Shown piece after piece: positions 50,682 through 60,406 of a DNA stretch of 64,000 bases (positions within the stretch are counted from its first letter, which is position 1; every line of letters starts with the position of its first letter). Source of the DNA: Acetobacteraceae bacterium (GTDB lineage: Bacteria > Pseudomonadota > Alphaproteobacteria > Zavarziniales > Zavarziniaceae); assembly GCA_947379865.1 (NCBI GenBank), contig CANCOY010000003.1:4765-68764 (forward strand), in the 5' to 3' direction. The translations under genes were made by a program, and so were the position numbers. Below the pieces are notes generated by a model. That model was not told the DNA's origin. It saw only the letters and a program-made list of their open reading frames with translations, and did no database searches.

Positions 50682-51359
50682 ATGATGCGCTGCATACGTC
50701 TGTGTGCAGGGGTGTTGTTCGCCTGCATTGCCCTGCTGATGGCGCCCACCTGCGCTGCTGGGGATTACACCGAGGCAGAGTGGGACGTGATCAACGCCAA
50801 GCTGATCGAGGCCATGGCGAGCGAGCGCAACGCCTTTCATCTGGCCCTTGAGAAGATGGATGCCGAGTTCAAGATGTGCCATCTGGAGTTCTCCAGCTGG
50901 TTCCGGGACTATATGGACAGGGGCGGCGGGGTTGCCACCTATGTCTGGGGCAAGCTCGACGCCATCTATGCCCCGCAGCACAAGCTGATGACCTATCTGC
51001 TGGCTGTGAAGACCTCCATCCTCGGACGCAGTCTGGAATTTGAAGATGCGATGCCGGCCTATGTGGGCTTTCGCGCCGGCGGCCAGACCTTTGGCCAGGA
51101 TCGGGCCTATGCCGATCTGTCCAGCGACGGCCTGGCGGCAGGCTTCAGGGATACGCAATTCGAGATAAGCCGTGCCCTGAGGGCTGAAGGGGTAAGGCTC
51201 TCCGTCGAATATGCCTTCCGCAAACAGGGGACGCTCAGGGTGATCGATTTCGTCGAGCTTGTGGGGCAAGAGACCTACAGGACCGAACTTGCCCGCTTCC
51301 AGGACTGCCAGACCAAACTCCTCAGGATGGCCCTGCATGATCTGGGTGCCACGCCGTGA
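50682..51359 (+). CDS. hypothetical secreted protein
   Basis: About 225 residues with a signal peptide (MMRCIRLCAGVLFACIALL, cleavage near AAG). The mature part is mostly helical and contains Cys in KMCHLEF and QDCQTKL that could pair. An in-frame ATG at 50655 would extend the N-terminus before the signal sequence, so 50682/50685 is preferred. It lies 34 nt before the epimerase gene on the same strand. Family not recognised. Confidence 0.7.
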   Translation: MMRCIRLCAGVLFACIALLMAPTCAAGDYTEAEWDVINAKLIEAMASERNAFHLALEKMDAEFKMCHLEFSSWFRDYMDRGGGVATYVWGKLDAIYAPQHKLMTYLLAVKTSILGRSLEFEDAMPAYVGFRAGGQTFGQDRAYADLSSDGLAAGFRDTQFEISRALRAEGVRLSVEYAFRKQGTLRVIDFVELVGQETYRTELARFQDCQTKLLRMALHDLGATP

Positions 51360-51393
51360 CGCAGACGTGCGCTTCGCCGGGCCTTGGTGCAGG

Positions 51394-52560
51394 ATGATCA
51401 CCATGCAAGACCTGATTCATGCCGTGCGCCATTGGTGCTTCGAGGTGGCGCTGCCGCTCTGGGCCGGTGCTGGCTGCGACAGGGTCGGCGGTGGTGTTTT
51501 TGAGGCGGTGGAGTTCTCCGGGCAGCCGGCCGACATTTCCTATCGTCGCACCCGCGTCATGGGTCGCCAGCTTTATGTCTTTTCCCATGCCAGCCTGCTG
51601 GGCTGGGGGCCGGGGCGTGAGGCGGCGGATCATGTGTACCGTTTTATGGTGGACAAGGCCTGGCTTGGGGCCGAACGGGGCTGGGCGCGCCGGGTGGCCG
51701 CCACAGGGGCACTGCTTGATCCCACACCCGATCTTTACGACTATGCCTTTGTCCTGTTTGGCCTGTCCTGGTATGCGCGTGCCTCTGGCGATCCCGGGGT
51801 GTGGATCCATGTGGAGCGCACCCTTGATGCCCTGGACCACCTCTTGCGCCACCCGGATGGTGTGGGTTTCTGGCATGAAGTGCCAGCGGCTGGCCCCAGG
51901 CAACAAAACCCCCACATGCACCTGCTGGAGGCGGCGCTGGCGGGCCTTGCCGCCCATTCCGGCCCCCATCCCCGGCTGGAGGGGTTGGCGCGCCATCTGG
52001 TCTTGCTGTTCCGGCACCATCTGTTTGATCCGCGCAGCGGCACCCTGGGCGAGTTCTTTGCTGACGACTGGTCGCGCCTGAGTGGCACTGCGGCAGAAGT
52101 TGTGGAGCCGGGCCACATGTTTGAATGGGCCTGGATACTGGCCCAGGCACAAAAGCAGTTGGACCTCGACCTTGGCCCCGAGATTGCCGCCCTGATCGAT
52201 GGTGCAGAGGCCCACGGTGTTGATCCCGCCACGGGCCGTACCCTCCTGCAGGTGACGCCCGCTGGCCTGCCCATCGACCGGGGGACGCGCACCTGGCCCA
52301 ATACGGAGCGTATCAAGGGCTGGCTGGGCGCCTCCGAGGCACTGGGGCGGGATGCCGGCCCTGCTGTCGGCCAGAGCCTGCGCTTGCTGTTTCAAACCCA
52401 CCTGGCAACGGCCGTGCCCGGCCTGTGGGTCGATGCCTTTGATGCCGAGGGTCGCCCGCTGTCAGGCAATGCCCCGGCCTCGTCCCTCTATCACCTGTTC
52501 CTCGCCTTTGCAGAAGTGCTGCGGCTGGAAGAACGTCTGACCGACAGGGCAGGGGGCTAA
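51394..52560 (+). CDS. AGE family epimerase/isomerase (N-acylglucosamine 2-epimerase-like)
   Basis: A 388-residue (alpha/alpha)6-barrel protein of the AGE superfamily, which includes mannose isomerases and phosphomannose isomerase-like enzymes. Key motifs NPHMHLLEAALAG, EPGHMFEWAWIL and RTWPNTERIKGW contain the His, Glu and Arg residues of the active site. ATG 51394 (or 51403) is preferred, because the longer frame overlaps the previous gene. The sugar substrate cannot be specified. Confidence 0.9.
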   Translation: MITMQDLIHAVRHWCFEVALPLWAGAGCDRVGGGVFEAVEFSGQPADISYRRTRVMGRQLYVFSHASLLGWGPGREAADHVYRFMVDKAWLGAERGWARRVAATGALLDPTPDLYDYAFVLFGLSWYARASGDPGVWIHVERTLDALDHLLRHPDGVGFWHEVPAAGPRQQNPHMHLLEAALAGLAAHSGPHPRLEGLARHLVLLFRHHLFDPRSGTLGEFFADDWSRLSGTAAEVVEPGHMFEWAWILAQAQKQLDLDLGPEIAALIDGAEAHGVDPATGRTLLQVTPAGLPIDRGTRTWPNTERIKGWLGASEALGRDAGPAVGQSLRLLFQTHLATAVPGLWVDAFDAEGRPLSGNAPASSLYHLFLAFAEVLRLEERLTDRAGG

Positions 52561-52563
52561 GCC

Positions 52564-53049
52564 TCAGGCCACCAGGGTAAGGCCGGCCCGGCGCGCCCAG
52601 TCGAGCAGGCCTTCAAGGATGTAGGCTGCCGCCAGCTTGTCCACCAGTTCGGCCCGCCGCCCGCGCGACAGGTCGGCGTCGATCATGGTGCGGGTGACGG
52701 CGGCGGTGGACAGGCGCTCGTCCCACAGGGTGATGGCCAGTTCCCGCCGTTCCAGCAGATTGCGGGCAAAGGCGCGGGTGGCCTGGGCGCGCGGCCCCTC
52801 AGTGCCATCCATGTTGATGGGCAGACCCAGCACCAGGCCGCCCACGCGGTGCTCGTCCATCAGATGGAACAGGCGTTCGCAATCCGCCGTGAAGCGGGTG
52901 CGCCGAATGGTTTCCAGTGGGCTCGCCACACTCAGGGTGGTGTCCGACAGGGCAAGGCCGATGGTCTTGGTCCCCAGGTCGATCCCCATCAGGCGCTGGC
53001 CCAGGGGCAGGACCATCACCAGTTGTTCGGGGTCGAGGAGCGGCATCAT
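52564..53049 (-). CDS. ruvX: Holliday junction resolvase RuvX (YqgF family)
   Basis: A 161-residue RNase H-fold nuclease. [17 protein letters not shown] gives the first catalytic Asp, [13 protein letters not shown] the next acidic site and [11 protein letters not shown] the third. It functions in 16S rRNA processing or DNA repair. It is divergent from gatC, an arrangement common in alphaproteobacteria. Two adjacent ATG codons (53049, 53046) are possible starts. Confidence 0.94.
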   Translation of the reverse strand: MMPLLDPEQLVMVLPLGQRLMGIDLGTKTIGLALSDTTLSVASPLETIRRTRFTADCERLFHLMDEHRVGGLVLGLPINMDGTEGPRAQATRAFARNLLERRELAITLWDERLSTAAVTRTMIDADLSRGRRAELVDKLAAAYILEGLLDWARRAGLTLVA

Positions 53050-53191
53050 GGGCGTGAATTCCGGAAAAGCAGTGTCGATGCGCTGTCATACCACGTCTCG
53101 GGCCGCTGCGGGTGCTTGCGCAAACCGCTGGCGCAATGGCATGACAAGCGTTGGCAGGACGCAACGCGCCCTTGCCCGAGGGATTGGAGCC

Positions 53192-53479
53192 ATGTCGGTC
53201 GACAGGAACACGGTGGCGCGCATTGCGCGCCTTGCCCGCATCGAAGTGCCGGAGGGCGAGCTTGAGCATATCGCCGGCGAACTGAATGGCATTCTTGCCT
53301 GGATCGAGCAACTGCAGGCGGTGGACACCACCGGGGTTGAGCCGATGACCAGCGCCGTTGCCTCAAGCCTGCCCCTGCGCGCCGATTTGGTCAGCGACGG
53401 CGGCATCCTCGACAATCTCATGGCCAATGCCCCTGATCCGCATGACGGCTTCTTTACCGTTCCGAAGGTGGTGGAATGA
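53192..53479 (+). CDS. gatC: Asp-tRNA(Asn)/Glu-tRNA(Gln) amidotransferase subunit C
   Basis: A 95-residue GatC with [33 protein letters not shown] and the LRAD segment, full length. It tethers GatA and GatB in the transamidosome. ATG 53192 with GGAG upstream. Its stop overlaps the gatA start by 4 nt. Confidence 0.95.
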   Translation: MSVDRNTVARIARLARIEVPEGELEHIAGELNGILAWIEQLQAVDTTGVEPMTSAVASSLPLRADLVSDGGILDNLMANAPDPHDGFFTVPKVVE

Positions 53480-54954
53480 GCGCGCTCACCGATCTTAGCC
53501 TGGCGGATGCCCTCACCGGTCTGGCGGCAAAGGACTTCTCTGCCCGCGAGCTTGCCACGGCCCATGTTGAGGCTGTCGCAGCCGCCAGCACCCTGAACGC
53601 CTTTGTGGTGGAAACGCCCGAGCGGGCGCTGGCCGATGCCGAGGCGTCGGACGCACGCCGCGCCCGGGGCGAGGCCTTGCCGCTCGACGGCATTCCGCTG
53701 GCCATCAAGGACCTGTTCTGCACCAAGGGCATCCGTACCACGGCGGCCAGCCGCATTCTGGGCGACTTCACGCCGACCTATGAATCAACCGTCACCAGCC
53801 AGTTGTGGCGGGATGGCGCGGTGATGCTGGGCAAGCTCAACCTCGACGAATTCGCCATGGGCTCGTCGAACGAGACCTCGGCCTTTGGTCCGGTGAAGAA
53901 TCCCTGGCGCCGCACGGGTGACACAGCCGTGCTGGTGCCCGGTGGCTCCTCTGGCGGCTCGGCGGCGGCGGTGGCGGCGCGCCTGTGCCTGGGTGCCACG
54001 GGAACCGATACCGGTGGGTCGATCCGCCAGCCGGCGGCTTTCACCGGCATCGTCGGCATCAAGCCAACCTATGGCCGCTGCTCGCGCTGGGGCATTGTCG
54101 CCTTTGCCTCGTCCCTCGACCAGGCGGGACCGATGACCCGTACGGTGACGGATGCTGCCCTGATGCTGCGCTCCATGGCCGGGCACGACCCCAAGGATTC
54201 CACCAGCGCCAACCGCGCCGTGCCCGATTACACCAAGGCACTGACCGGCGACGTGCGTGGCCTGAAGATCGGGATCCCAAAGGAATACCGTATCGAGGGC
54301 GTGCCGGCTGAAATCGGCCGGCTGTGGGAACAGGGCATTGAATGGCTGAAGGCCGCCGGTGCCGAGATCCGTGAGATCAGCCTGCCCCATACCAGCCAGT
54401 CCCTGCCGACCTATTACATCGTGGCCCCTGCCGAGGCCTCGTCCAATCTGGCGCGCTATGATGGTGTGCGCTTTGGCGCGCGTCAGCCCGGCCGCACCCT
54501 GCCCGAGATGTACGAAAAGACGCGCGGGGCAGGCTTTGGCCGCGAGGTGCGCCGCCGCATCCTGATCGGCACCTATGTGCTGTCGGCCGGCTATTATGAT
54601 GCCTATTACCTGAAGGCCCAGAAGGTGCGTAGCCTGATCGCCCGCGACTTCACCGAAGCCTATAAAGAGGTTGACGCGATCCTGGCGCCGGCCACCCCCA
54701 GCGCCGCCTTTGCGGCCGGTGAGAAGAGCGCCGATCCGCTGGCCATGTACCTGAACGACGTCTTCACGGTCACGGCGAATCTCGCCGGCCTGCCGGCGCT
54801 GGCGGTGCCCGCCGGGCTTAATTCCCAGGGCCTGCCCCTGGGCCTGCAGGTGATTGGCCGGGCGTTTGACGAGGAAACGGTGCTGCGCATCGGCCATGTG
54901 ATCGAGAAGGCCGCCGCCTTCACGGCCCGGCCTGACAACTGGTGGAGGGTCTGA
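53476..54954 (+). CDS. gatA: Asp-tRNA(Asn)/Glu-tRNA(Gln) amidotransferase subunit A
   Basis: A 492-residue amidase-signature glutaminase. Lys in [13 protein letters not shown] and serines in [10 protein letters not shown] and [13 protein letters not shown] make up the catalytic triad, and [18 protein letters not shown] is typical of GatA. It releases ammonia from glutamine for GatB. The ATGA overlap with gatC and 2-nt gap to gatB mark a gatCAB operon. Confidence 0.96.
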   Translation: MSALTDLSLADALTGLAAKDFSARELATAHVEAVAAASTLNAFVVETPERALADAEASDARRARGEALPLDGIPLAIKDLFCTKGIRTTAASRILGDFTPTYESTVTSQLWRDGAVMLGKLNLDEFAMGSSNETSAFGPVKNPWRRTGDTAVLVPGGSSGGSAAAVAARLCLGATGTDTGGSIRQPAAFTGIVGIKPTYGRCSRWGIVAFASSLDQAGPMTRTVTDAALMLRSMAGHDPKDSTSANRAVPDYTKALTGDVRGLKIGIPKEYRIEGVPAEIGRLWEQGIEWLKAAGAEIREISLPHTSQSLPTYYIVAPAEASSNLARYDGVRFGARQPGRTLPEMYEKTRGAGFGREVRRRILIGTYVLSAGYYDAYYLKAQKVRSLIARDFTEAYKEVDAILAPATPSAAFAAGEKSADPLAMYLNDVFTVTANLAGLPALAVPAGLNSQGLPLGLQVIGRAFDEETVLRIGHVIEKAAAFTARPDNWWRV

Positions 54955-54956
54955 GC

Positions 54957-56429
54957 ATGGCACGCGAAAGTGCAGCCGCCACGGTCATCGAAGGCGCCAC
55001 AGGCCCCTGGGAGATGGTCATCGGGCTTGAGGTTCACGCCCAGGTCGTCTCTGTCTCCAAGCTGTTCTCTGGTGCCCCGACAGTCTTCGGGGCGGAGCCG
55101 AACACCCAGGTCAGCCTGATCGACGCGGGCTTCCCCGGCATGCTGCCGGTGATCAACGAGGTCTGCATTGCCCAGGCCGTGCGCACGGGCCTTGGTCTGC
55201 AGGCGCAGATCAACCTGCATTCCGTCTTTGACCGGAAGAACTATTTCTACGCCGACCTGCCCCAGGGCTATCAGATCTCGCAGTATCTGCAGCCTATCGT
55301 TGGCATGGGCTCCATGATTATCGATCTGGCGGATGGCACCAGCCGGACTGTGGGCATCACCCGCCTGCATCTTGAGCAGGATGCGGGCAAGAGCCTGCAC
55401 GACCAGCATCCCAGCCTGTCCTATATCGATCTCAACCGGGCGGGCATCGCCCTGATGGAGATCGTGTCCGAGCCCGACATGCGCTCGGCCGAGGAAGCGG
55501 GCGCCTATGTCAAGAAGCTGCGCACGATTCTGCGCTATCTCGGCACCTGCGACGGCAACATGGAAGAAGGCTCCATGCGGGCCGATGTGAACGTCTCGGT
55601 CCGCCGCCCGGGCGAGCCCTATGGCACGCGCTGCGAGATCAAGAATGTGAACTCGGTGCGTTACGTCATGCAGGCCATCGAGGTGGAGGCGCGGCGCCAG
55701 ATCGACATCCTTGAGGCAGGCGGCAAAATCGCCCAGGAAACCCGCCTGTTCGACCCCGGCCGGGGCGAGACGCGGTCCATGCGCTCCAAGGAGGAAGCGC
55801 ACGATTACCGCTATTTCCCTGATCCCGACCTGCTGCCCCTGATCCTGGATCCGGCCTTTGTCGAAGCACTCAAGGCCGATCTGCCGGAACTGCCCGACGC
55901 CAAGAAGGCGCGCTTTGTGGCCGATTATGGCCTGTCGCCTTATGACGCCGGCGTGCTGGTGGCCGACCGCGCCTCGGCTGATTTCTATGAGGCGGTGGCC
56001 AAGGGGCGCGACGCGCGGCTGGCGGCCAACTGGGTGACGGGCGATTTCTTTGCCTCGCTCAACTCCCAGGGCTGGACCATAGAGACCAGCCCGATTACGG
56101 CTGATCATCTGCGCGAACTGATCGACCTGATCACCGATGGCACACTCTCTGGCCGCCTGGCCAAGGAAGTGTTCGAGGTCATGGTGGAAACCCACCAGGC
56201 CCCCGGCCAGATCGTCGAGGAGCGCGGCCTGCGGCAGGTGACGGATACCGGCGCCATCGAGGCGGCCATCACGGCCGTGATGGGGGCCAATGCCGACAAG
56301 GTGGCGCAGTACCGCAGCGGCAAGGACAAGCTCTTTGGCTTCTTTGTTGGCCAGGTGATGAAGCAGACCGAGGGCAAGGCCAATCCGGCCGCTGTCAACG
56401 AACTGCTGCTGACCATGCTGAAGGGCTGA
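54957..56429 (+). CDS. gatB: Asp-tRNA(Asn)/Glu-tRNA(Gln) amidotransferase subunit B
   Basis: A 490-residue kinase and transamidase subunit. It starts with [12 protein letters not shown], contains [17 protein letters not shown] and RADVNVSVR, and ends in a YqeY-like tail ([15 protein letters not shown]). ATG 54957 is preceded by GGTGGAGG. It activates tRNA-bound Asp or Glu with ATP and amidates it. Its 3' end is followed by the stop-bearing repeat at 56432-56495. Confidence 0.96.
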   Translation: MARESAAATVIEGATGPWEMVIGLEVHAQVVSVSKLFSGAPTVFGAEPNTQVSLIDAGFPGMLPVINEVCIAQAVRTGLGLQAQINLHSVFDRKNYFYADLPQGYQISQYLQPIVGMGSMIIDLADGTSRTVGITRLHLEQDAGKSLHDQHPSLSYIDLNRAGIALMEIVSEPDMRSAEEAGAYVKKLRTILRYLGTCDGNMEEGSMRADVNVSVRRPGEPYGTRCEIKNVNSVRYVMQAIEVEARRQIDILEAGGKIAQETRLFDPGRGETRSMRSKEEAHDYRYFPDPDLLPLILDPAFVEALKADLPELPDAKKARFVADYGLSPYDAGVLVADRASADFYEAVAKGRDARLAANWVTGDFFASLNSQGWTIETSPITADHLRELIDLITDGTLSGRLAKEVFEVMVETHQAPGQIVEERGLRQVTDTGAIEAAITAVMGANADKVAQYRSGKDKLFGFFVGQVMKQTEGKANPAAVNELLLTMLKG

Positions 56430-56431
56430 GG

Positions 56432-56495
56432 CGCCCTTCTTGGCTGGTGCCCTTCTGGCCTAATGCCATTTGGGCCTAGTGCCCTTCTGGCTTAA
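56432..56495. repeat. stop-bearing 16-bp tandem repeat, four units
   Basis: Units begin at 56432, 56448, 56464 and 56480 with consensus TGCCCTTCTGGCCTAA. The last three end in TAA, TAG and TAA. It fills the convergent gap between the gatB stop (56427-56429) and the minus-strand small membrane gene, whose stop (56492-56494) lies in the last unit. Period 16 shifts frame at every copy. Confidence 0.8.
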
Positions 56496-56692
56496 TGAAA
56501 GTCGCCCTTGCGGCGTGCGATGGCTGCAGCCATCGCCGCCCGCTGGCGCAGGGTGAGATAGATCCACCACAGGGCCACGGCGCCCAGCACCGGCCAGAAG
56601 GCGGGTGGCCACATGCGGGCTGCCGCCACGCCCAGCCCGGCGGCCACAAGGCCGCCAAGGCACAGGCTGGCAAGCATCAGGACAGGGTTCAC
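56492..56692 (-). CDS. small membrane protein
   Basis: A 66-residue protein with two hydrophobic helices (about 4-24 and 30-48) and a basic, Ala-rich C-terminus (LRQRAAMAAAIARRK). It overlaps the cupin gene stop/start by 4 nt, which supports real translation. No family is recognised. Confidence 0.65.
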   Translation of the reverse strand: MNPVLMLASLCLGGLVAAGLGVAAARMWPPAFWPVLGAVALWWIYLTLRQRAAMAAAIARRKGDFH

Positions 56693-57141
56693 GCCGCCTT
56701 CTTCAGCGCTTTTTTCTGCGCCTTCAGGCCGTCGGCCTCAAGCTTCAGCACCGCCTGCCAGTCGAGGATGAACACGGTCTTGCCGGCCTCATCGATGAAG
56801 TTCACGGCGCCATGGTTGGTGAAGACAAAGACGGTCTTCAGCGGAAATTCCGTGAGGTCGTGGACGATGCCGTTGGGCTCATAGCCATAGTCGCCGGCAT
56901 TGGCCGTAATACCGCCGTTCTTGGCGCCGCCGCGCACCTCCATGCGGCCCGACACCATGAAGTATTCGCCCGCCCCCAGGTGCGTGTGGCAGGGGAAGCT
57001 GGCGCCCTTGTCGGCCTGCACCAGCACGGACCACGTCCCCGTCTCGGCGCTGACACGCAGCAGCTTGAACTGGAAGCCTGGATAGAAGGGCAGCCAATCC
57101 TTGGCGGCGGTGTTCACATAGACATCCTTGGGCTTGCTCAT
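56689..57141 (-). CDS. cupin protein, acetylacetone-cleaving-enzyme-like
   Basis: A 150-residue cupin. Metal ligands are expected in FPCHTHLGAGEYFMVSGRMEV (two His and Glu) and in PNGIVHD (third His). WSVLVQADKGASF and the overall order recall the 2,4'-dihydroxyacetophenone and acetylacetone dioxygenase group that cleaves beta-diketones. ATG 57141 replaces a longer upstream frame. It is divergent from the serine hydrolase gene. Function by analogy only. Confidence 0.78.
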   Translation of the reverse strand: MSKPKDVYVNTAAKDWLPFYPGFQFKLLRVSAETGTWSVLVQADKGASFPCHTHLGAGEYFMVSGRMEVRGGAKNGGITANAGDYGYEPNGIVHDLTEFPLKTVFVFTNHGAVNFIDEAGKTVFILDWQAVLKLEADGLKAQKKALKKAA

Positions 57142-57263
57142 GGTCTTCTCCCGGCGTGGCGCCTCGATGTGGGCGCCTTCGCAGCAATCGTCGCAAGTGA
57201 GAGGGCGCACGGCAAGTATTCCCTTGTCGGCCATCCGGCCTATGATCGGACAGAGTCAAGAAT

Positions 57264-57290
57264 GCTCCCCATCTGCCAGACAGATGGAGC
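57264..57290 (+). promoter_or_regulatory. 5' hairpin upstream of the serine hydrolase gene
   Basis: GCTCC-ATCTG (57264-57275, with two unpaired C) pairs with CAGATGGAGC (57281-57290) around a 5-nt loop, 20 nt before the start at 57311. A 10-bp stem, either operator or leader hairpin. Confidence 0.45.
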
Positions 57291-57310
57291 AACAACGAGG
57301 AGGAAGGCCA

Positions 57311-58477
57311 ATGGCAAAAGTGGAAGGCACCGTTGATCCGCGCTTTGCAGCGCTGCGCGACGTCATGGAGAAAAACCTGGGCAACGGCCTGGAAATCGGC
57401 GCTGCCGTTTCCGTCGTTATCGATGGCAAGATGGTTGCCGATCTGTGGGGCGGGCATCGCGACCTGGCGAAGACGAAGGCCTGGGAGAAGGACACCCTCG
57501 TCAACGTCTATTCCGCGACCAAGGGCATTGCCACCATGGCGGCGCTGCGCCTCGTGGACCAGGGCAAGCTCGACCTCGACGCCAAGGCGTCCACCTACTG
57601 GCCGGAATTTGCCGCCCATGGCAAGGGCGACGTGCCGGTGCGCTGGCTGTTCTGCCACAAGTCGGGCGTGCCTGCCGTGCGCCAGCCCATTGGCCTCGAC
57701 GATCTCTATGATTTCGACCGCTATGCGGGCCTGATCGCGGCAGAAGAGCCGTTCTGGACGCCGGGCACGCGCCATGGTTATCACGCCTTGTCCATCGGGC
57801 ATCTGCTGGGCACCCTGATCAAGCGCATCGACGGGCGTTCCATTGGACGCTATGTGAAGGAAGAACTGAGCGATCCCTTCGGCCTCGATTTCCATATTGG
57901 CGCCGGCCCCGAACTTGATGCCCGCATTGCCGACATGCAGATGCCGCCGCCGCCGGAGCCAGGCGATTTCGATGTGCTCGGCGCCATTCTGGCCAATCCC
58001 GGCTCGGCCGGCTTCCAGGCCTTCTTCAACCCGCCAGCCATTCATCCCGATGTGGTGAACACCCGCGCCTGGCGGGCGGCGGAACTGGCAGGTGGCAATG
58101 GCCATGGCAATGCCCGGGGCCTGGCCCGCATCTATGGGGCGCTTGCCACCGATGGCCGGCTTGATGGCAAGGTCGTGCTGACGCCGGAAACCATCACAAA
58201 GGCCAACACGGAACAGACCCGTGGTCCCGATGTGGTGCTGGCGGAACAGTCCACCCGCTTTGGTCTTGGCTTCATGATGACCCAGGGCGATGTTGCCCAT
58301 GCCGCCTTTGGGCCAAACGCCCATGCCTTTGGCCATCCCGGCGCCGGTGGCTCGCTTGGCTATGCCGATCCCGATGCCCGCATCGGCTTTGGCTATGTCA
58401 TGAATCAGATGCGTCCGGGCCTTGTCACCGGCCCGCGCGCCCAGGAACTGATCGACGCGCTTTACGCCTGTCTCTGA
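57311..58477 (+). CDS. serine hydrolase of the beta-lactamase/EstB family
   Basis: A 388-residue class C beta-lactamase-fold hydrolase. The nucleophile motif is Ser68-Ala-Thr-Lys71 (VYSATKG). A Tyr in HGYHALS near 155 is the expected general base, and HPGAGGS occupies the KTG-like site. Most such proteins are esterases acting on short acyl esters or lactones. No signal peptide is present, so it is cytoplasmic. ATG 57311 has AGGAGGA upstream. Confidence 0.9.
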   Translation: MAKVEGTVDPRFAALRDVMEKNLGNGLEIGAAVSVVIDGKMVADLWGGHRDLAKTKAWEKDTLVNVYSATKGIATMAALRLVDQGKLDLDAKASTYWPEFAAHGKGDVPVRWLFCHKSGVPAVRQPIGLDDLYDFDRYAGLIAAEEPFWTPGTRHGYHALSIGHLLGTLIKRIDGRSIGRYVKEELSDPFGLDFHIGAGPELDARIADMQMPPPPEPGDFDVLGAILANPGSAGFQAFFNPPAIHPDVVNTRAWRAAELAGGNGHGNARGLARIYGALATDGRLDGKVVLTPETITKANTEQTRGPDVVLAEQSTRFGLGFMMTQGDVAHAAFGPNAHAFGHPGAGGSLGYADPDARIGFGYVMNQMRPGLVTGPRAQELIDALYACL

Positions 58478-58507
58478 GCGCGACGCCAGCCACCCCGGGG
58501 CCCCTGC

Positions 58508-58906
58508 TCAGTCCAGGGCATGGGCCTCGAGGTCGGCAAGCGTGACATAGGCGAGCGCGGCCTCGTTGGTGGCTGAGAGGACAACCTTGGGGGCAACACC
58601 CGCCGCCGAGGCCTCGCGCCAGCGCAGCGCGCACAGGCACCAGCGGTCACCGGGCTTCAGGCCCGGGAACTGATAGGCCGGCACCGGCGTGACAAGATCA
58701 TTGCCGCGCGCCACCGAGAAGGCGAGGAAGGCTGCGTCCATCACGGCGCAGACGACATGGCGCCCGTGATCGTCGTCGCCGGTTGAGCAACAGCCGTCCC
58801 GGTAAAACCCCGTTACGGGATCGAGTGAGCATTCCGCCAGCACGCCGCCCCGCACATTGCGGGCAAAGCCACCGCGGCCCCCGCCGCCAAAACCGCTTCT
58901 GTCCAT
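58508..58906 (-). CDS. DUF2237 family protein
   Basis: A 132-residue protein with the strong DUF2237 signature: DPVTGFYRDGCCSTGDDDHG, HVVCAVM, FLAFSVARGNDLVTP and FPGLKPGDRWCLCALRW. Four conserved Cys are kept. Function of the family is unknown. ATG 58906 gives a Gly-rich N-terminus of about 20 residues before the domain. It is 10 nt downstream of the GST gene. Confidence 0.93.
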   Translation of the reverse strand: MDRSGFGGGGRGGFARNVRGGVLAECSLDPVTGFYRDGCCSTGDDDHGRHVVCAVMDAAFLAFSVARGNDLVTPVPAYQFPGLKPGDRWCLCALRWREASAAGVAPKVVLSATNEAALAYVTLADLEAHALD

Positions 58907-58916
58907 GCTCGCCCCC

Positions 58917-59543
58917 TCAGCGCAGGATCTCGAACGGGCCGCCCCGTTCCAGCGCCCGGGCATAAGCGGGCCGGGCATGCAGGCGTGCAAGCCAGGCCAG
59001 CAGGCGCGGGAATTCCGGGCCCAGCTTGCCCCGGGCGGCGGACGCCTCCATGGGAAAGCTCATCAGCACGTCGGCCGCGCTGAAGGCGTCGCCGGTCAGA
59101 TAGGGCTTGTCGCCAAGCTCCCCCTCGACAAAGGCCAGCATCATGGCGTTCTGCTCGTCGGCCCGAGCCACCAGGGGGGCGCCAGCCTCGCCCATGCGCC
59201 CGGCAAAGAGCTTGAGCAGCAACGGCGTCATCATGGAGCCTTCGGCGAAGTGCATCCAATAGCGATAGCGCTCCCGCCCGTCTGCGTCGCCGGGGACCAG
59301 ACGCCCGTCGCCATAGGTCTCGGCCAGGTATTCCACGATGGCGCCGGATTCCGCATGCACGCGGCCGCCATCCTCGATCATTGGGGACTTGCCAAGCGGG
59401 TGGATCTTTTTCAACTCCGGCGGGGCCAGCATGGTGGTGGCGTTCCGCTCATAGCGGATCACCTTATAGGGCACCGCCAGCTCTTCCAGCAGCCAGAGGA
59501 CGCGCTGCGAGCGCGAGTTGTTGAGGTGATGCACCTTGATCAT
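58917..59543 (-). CDS. glutathione S-transferase
   Basis: A 208-residue GST with N-terminal thioredoxin fold: NNSRSQRVLWLLEEL, KKIHPLGKSPMIEDGG, and ESGAIVEYLAETYG which binds the gamma-glutamyl group. An all-alpha C-terminal domain contains FSAADVLMSFP. It conjugates glutathione to electrophiles. ATG 59543 was chosen. Confidence 0.93.
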   Translation of the reverse strand: MIKVHHLNNSRSQRVLWLLEELAVPYKVIRYERNATTMLAPPELKKIHPLGKSPMIEDGGRVHAESGAIVEYLAETYGDGRLVPGDADGRERYRYWMHFAEGSMMTPLLLKLFAGRMGEAGAPLVARADEQNAMMLAFVEGELGDKPYLTGDAFSAADVLMSFPMEASAARGKLGPEFPRLLAWLARLHARPAYARALERGGPFEILR

Positions 59544-59629
59544 GGCAGGCCCTTCCAGTCTGAACGGCGCTATCAAAGCCCATCACCCGCCGTCAGGCTA
59601 GGCACCGGGCCCAAGACGCGGCCAGAACC

Positions 59630-60406
59630 TCAGGCGAGAATGGAGCTTATGAAGGATTTCAGCCGCTCGCTTTCCGGCGCGTCAAAGATCCGGTCGGGCG
59701 TGCCCGACTCCTCGATATGGCCGCCCGCCACGAAATGCACCTTGTCGGCCAGATGGCGGGCAAATTTCATTTCGTGGGAGACGACGACCAGGGTCATGCC
59801 TTCCTCGGCCAGGGCACGGATGGTGTCGAGCACGCCCGCCACCAGTTCGGGATCAAGGGCCGACGTGGGCTCGTCGAACAGGATCAGGCTCGGGCGCATG
59901 GCCAGCGCCCGGGCAATGGCCACCCGCTGCTTCTGGCCGCCCGAAAGCTGGGCCGGATAAAAGCTGGCGCGGTCGGCAAGGCCCACACGGGCGAGGATGG
60001 CCAACGCCTCTGCCTCCACCTCGGCGCGCGGGCGCTTTTGCACCACCAGCGGGCCTTCGGTCACATTCTGCAGGACGGTGCGGTGGGCAAACAGATTGAA
60101 GTGCTGAAAGACCATGGGCATGCGCGCCCTGGCCTCGCGCAGGACGCGTTCGGGCGCGTGGTGAAAAAGGTTACCATCCTCGTGGCAGAGGCGCTCGCCA
60201 TCAAAGATGATTTCACCACCCGACGGCGTCTCCAGAAAGTTGATGCAGCGCAGCAGGGTCGACTTGCCGCCGCCAGAAGGGCCGATCAGGAAAGTAACCT
60301 CTCCCTTGGCAACCATGAGCTCGACACCGGCCAGCACCTCTGTCTGGCCATAGCTTTTGCGCAGGCCCCGGATTTCCACCAGGGGGCGGGCGGCGGGGGC
60401 GCTCAT
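59630..60406 (-). CDS. polar amino acid ABC transporter, ATP-binding subunit
   Basis: A 258-residue ABC ATPase of the GlnQ/HisP type. Walker A GPSGGGKSTL (about 42-51), Q-loop region MVFQHFNLFAHRTVLQNV, signature LSGGQKQRVAIARAL and Walker B LILFDEPTSALD are complete. It overlaps the permease gene by 4 nt and powers uptake with it. Confidence 0.95.
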   Translation of the reverse strand: MSAPAARPLVEIRGLRKSYGQTEVLAGVELMVAKGEVTFLIGPSGGGKSTLLRCINFLETPSGGEIIFDGERLCHEDGNLFHHAPERVLREARARMPMVFQHFNLFAHRTVLQNVTEGPLVVQKRPRAEVEAEALAILARVGLADRASFYPAQLSGGQKQRVAIARALAMRPSLILFDEPTSALDPELVAGVLDTIRALAEEGMTLVVVSHEMKFARHLADKVHFVAGGHIEESGTPDRIFDAPESERLKSFISSILA

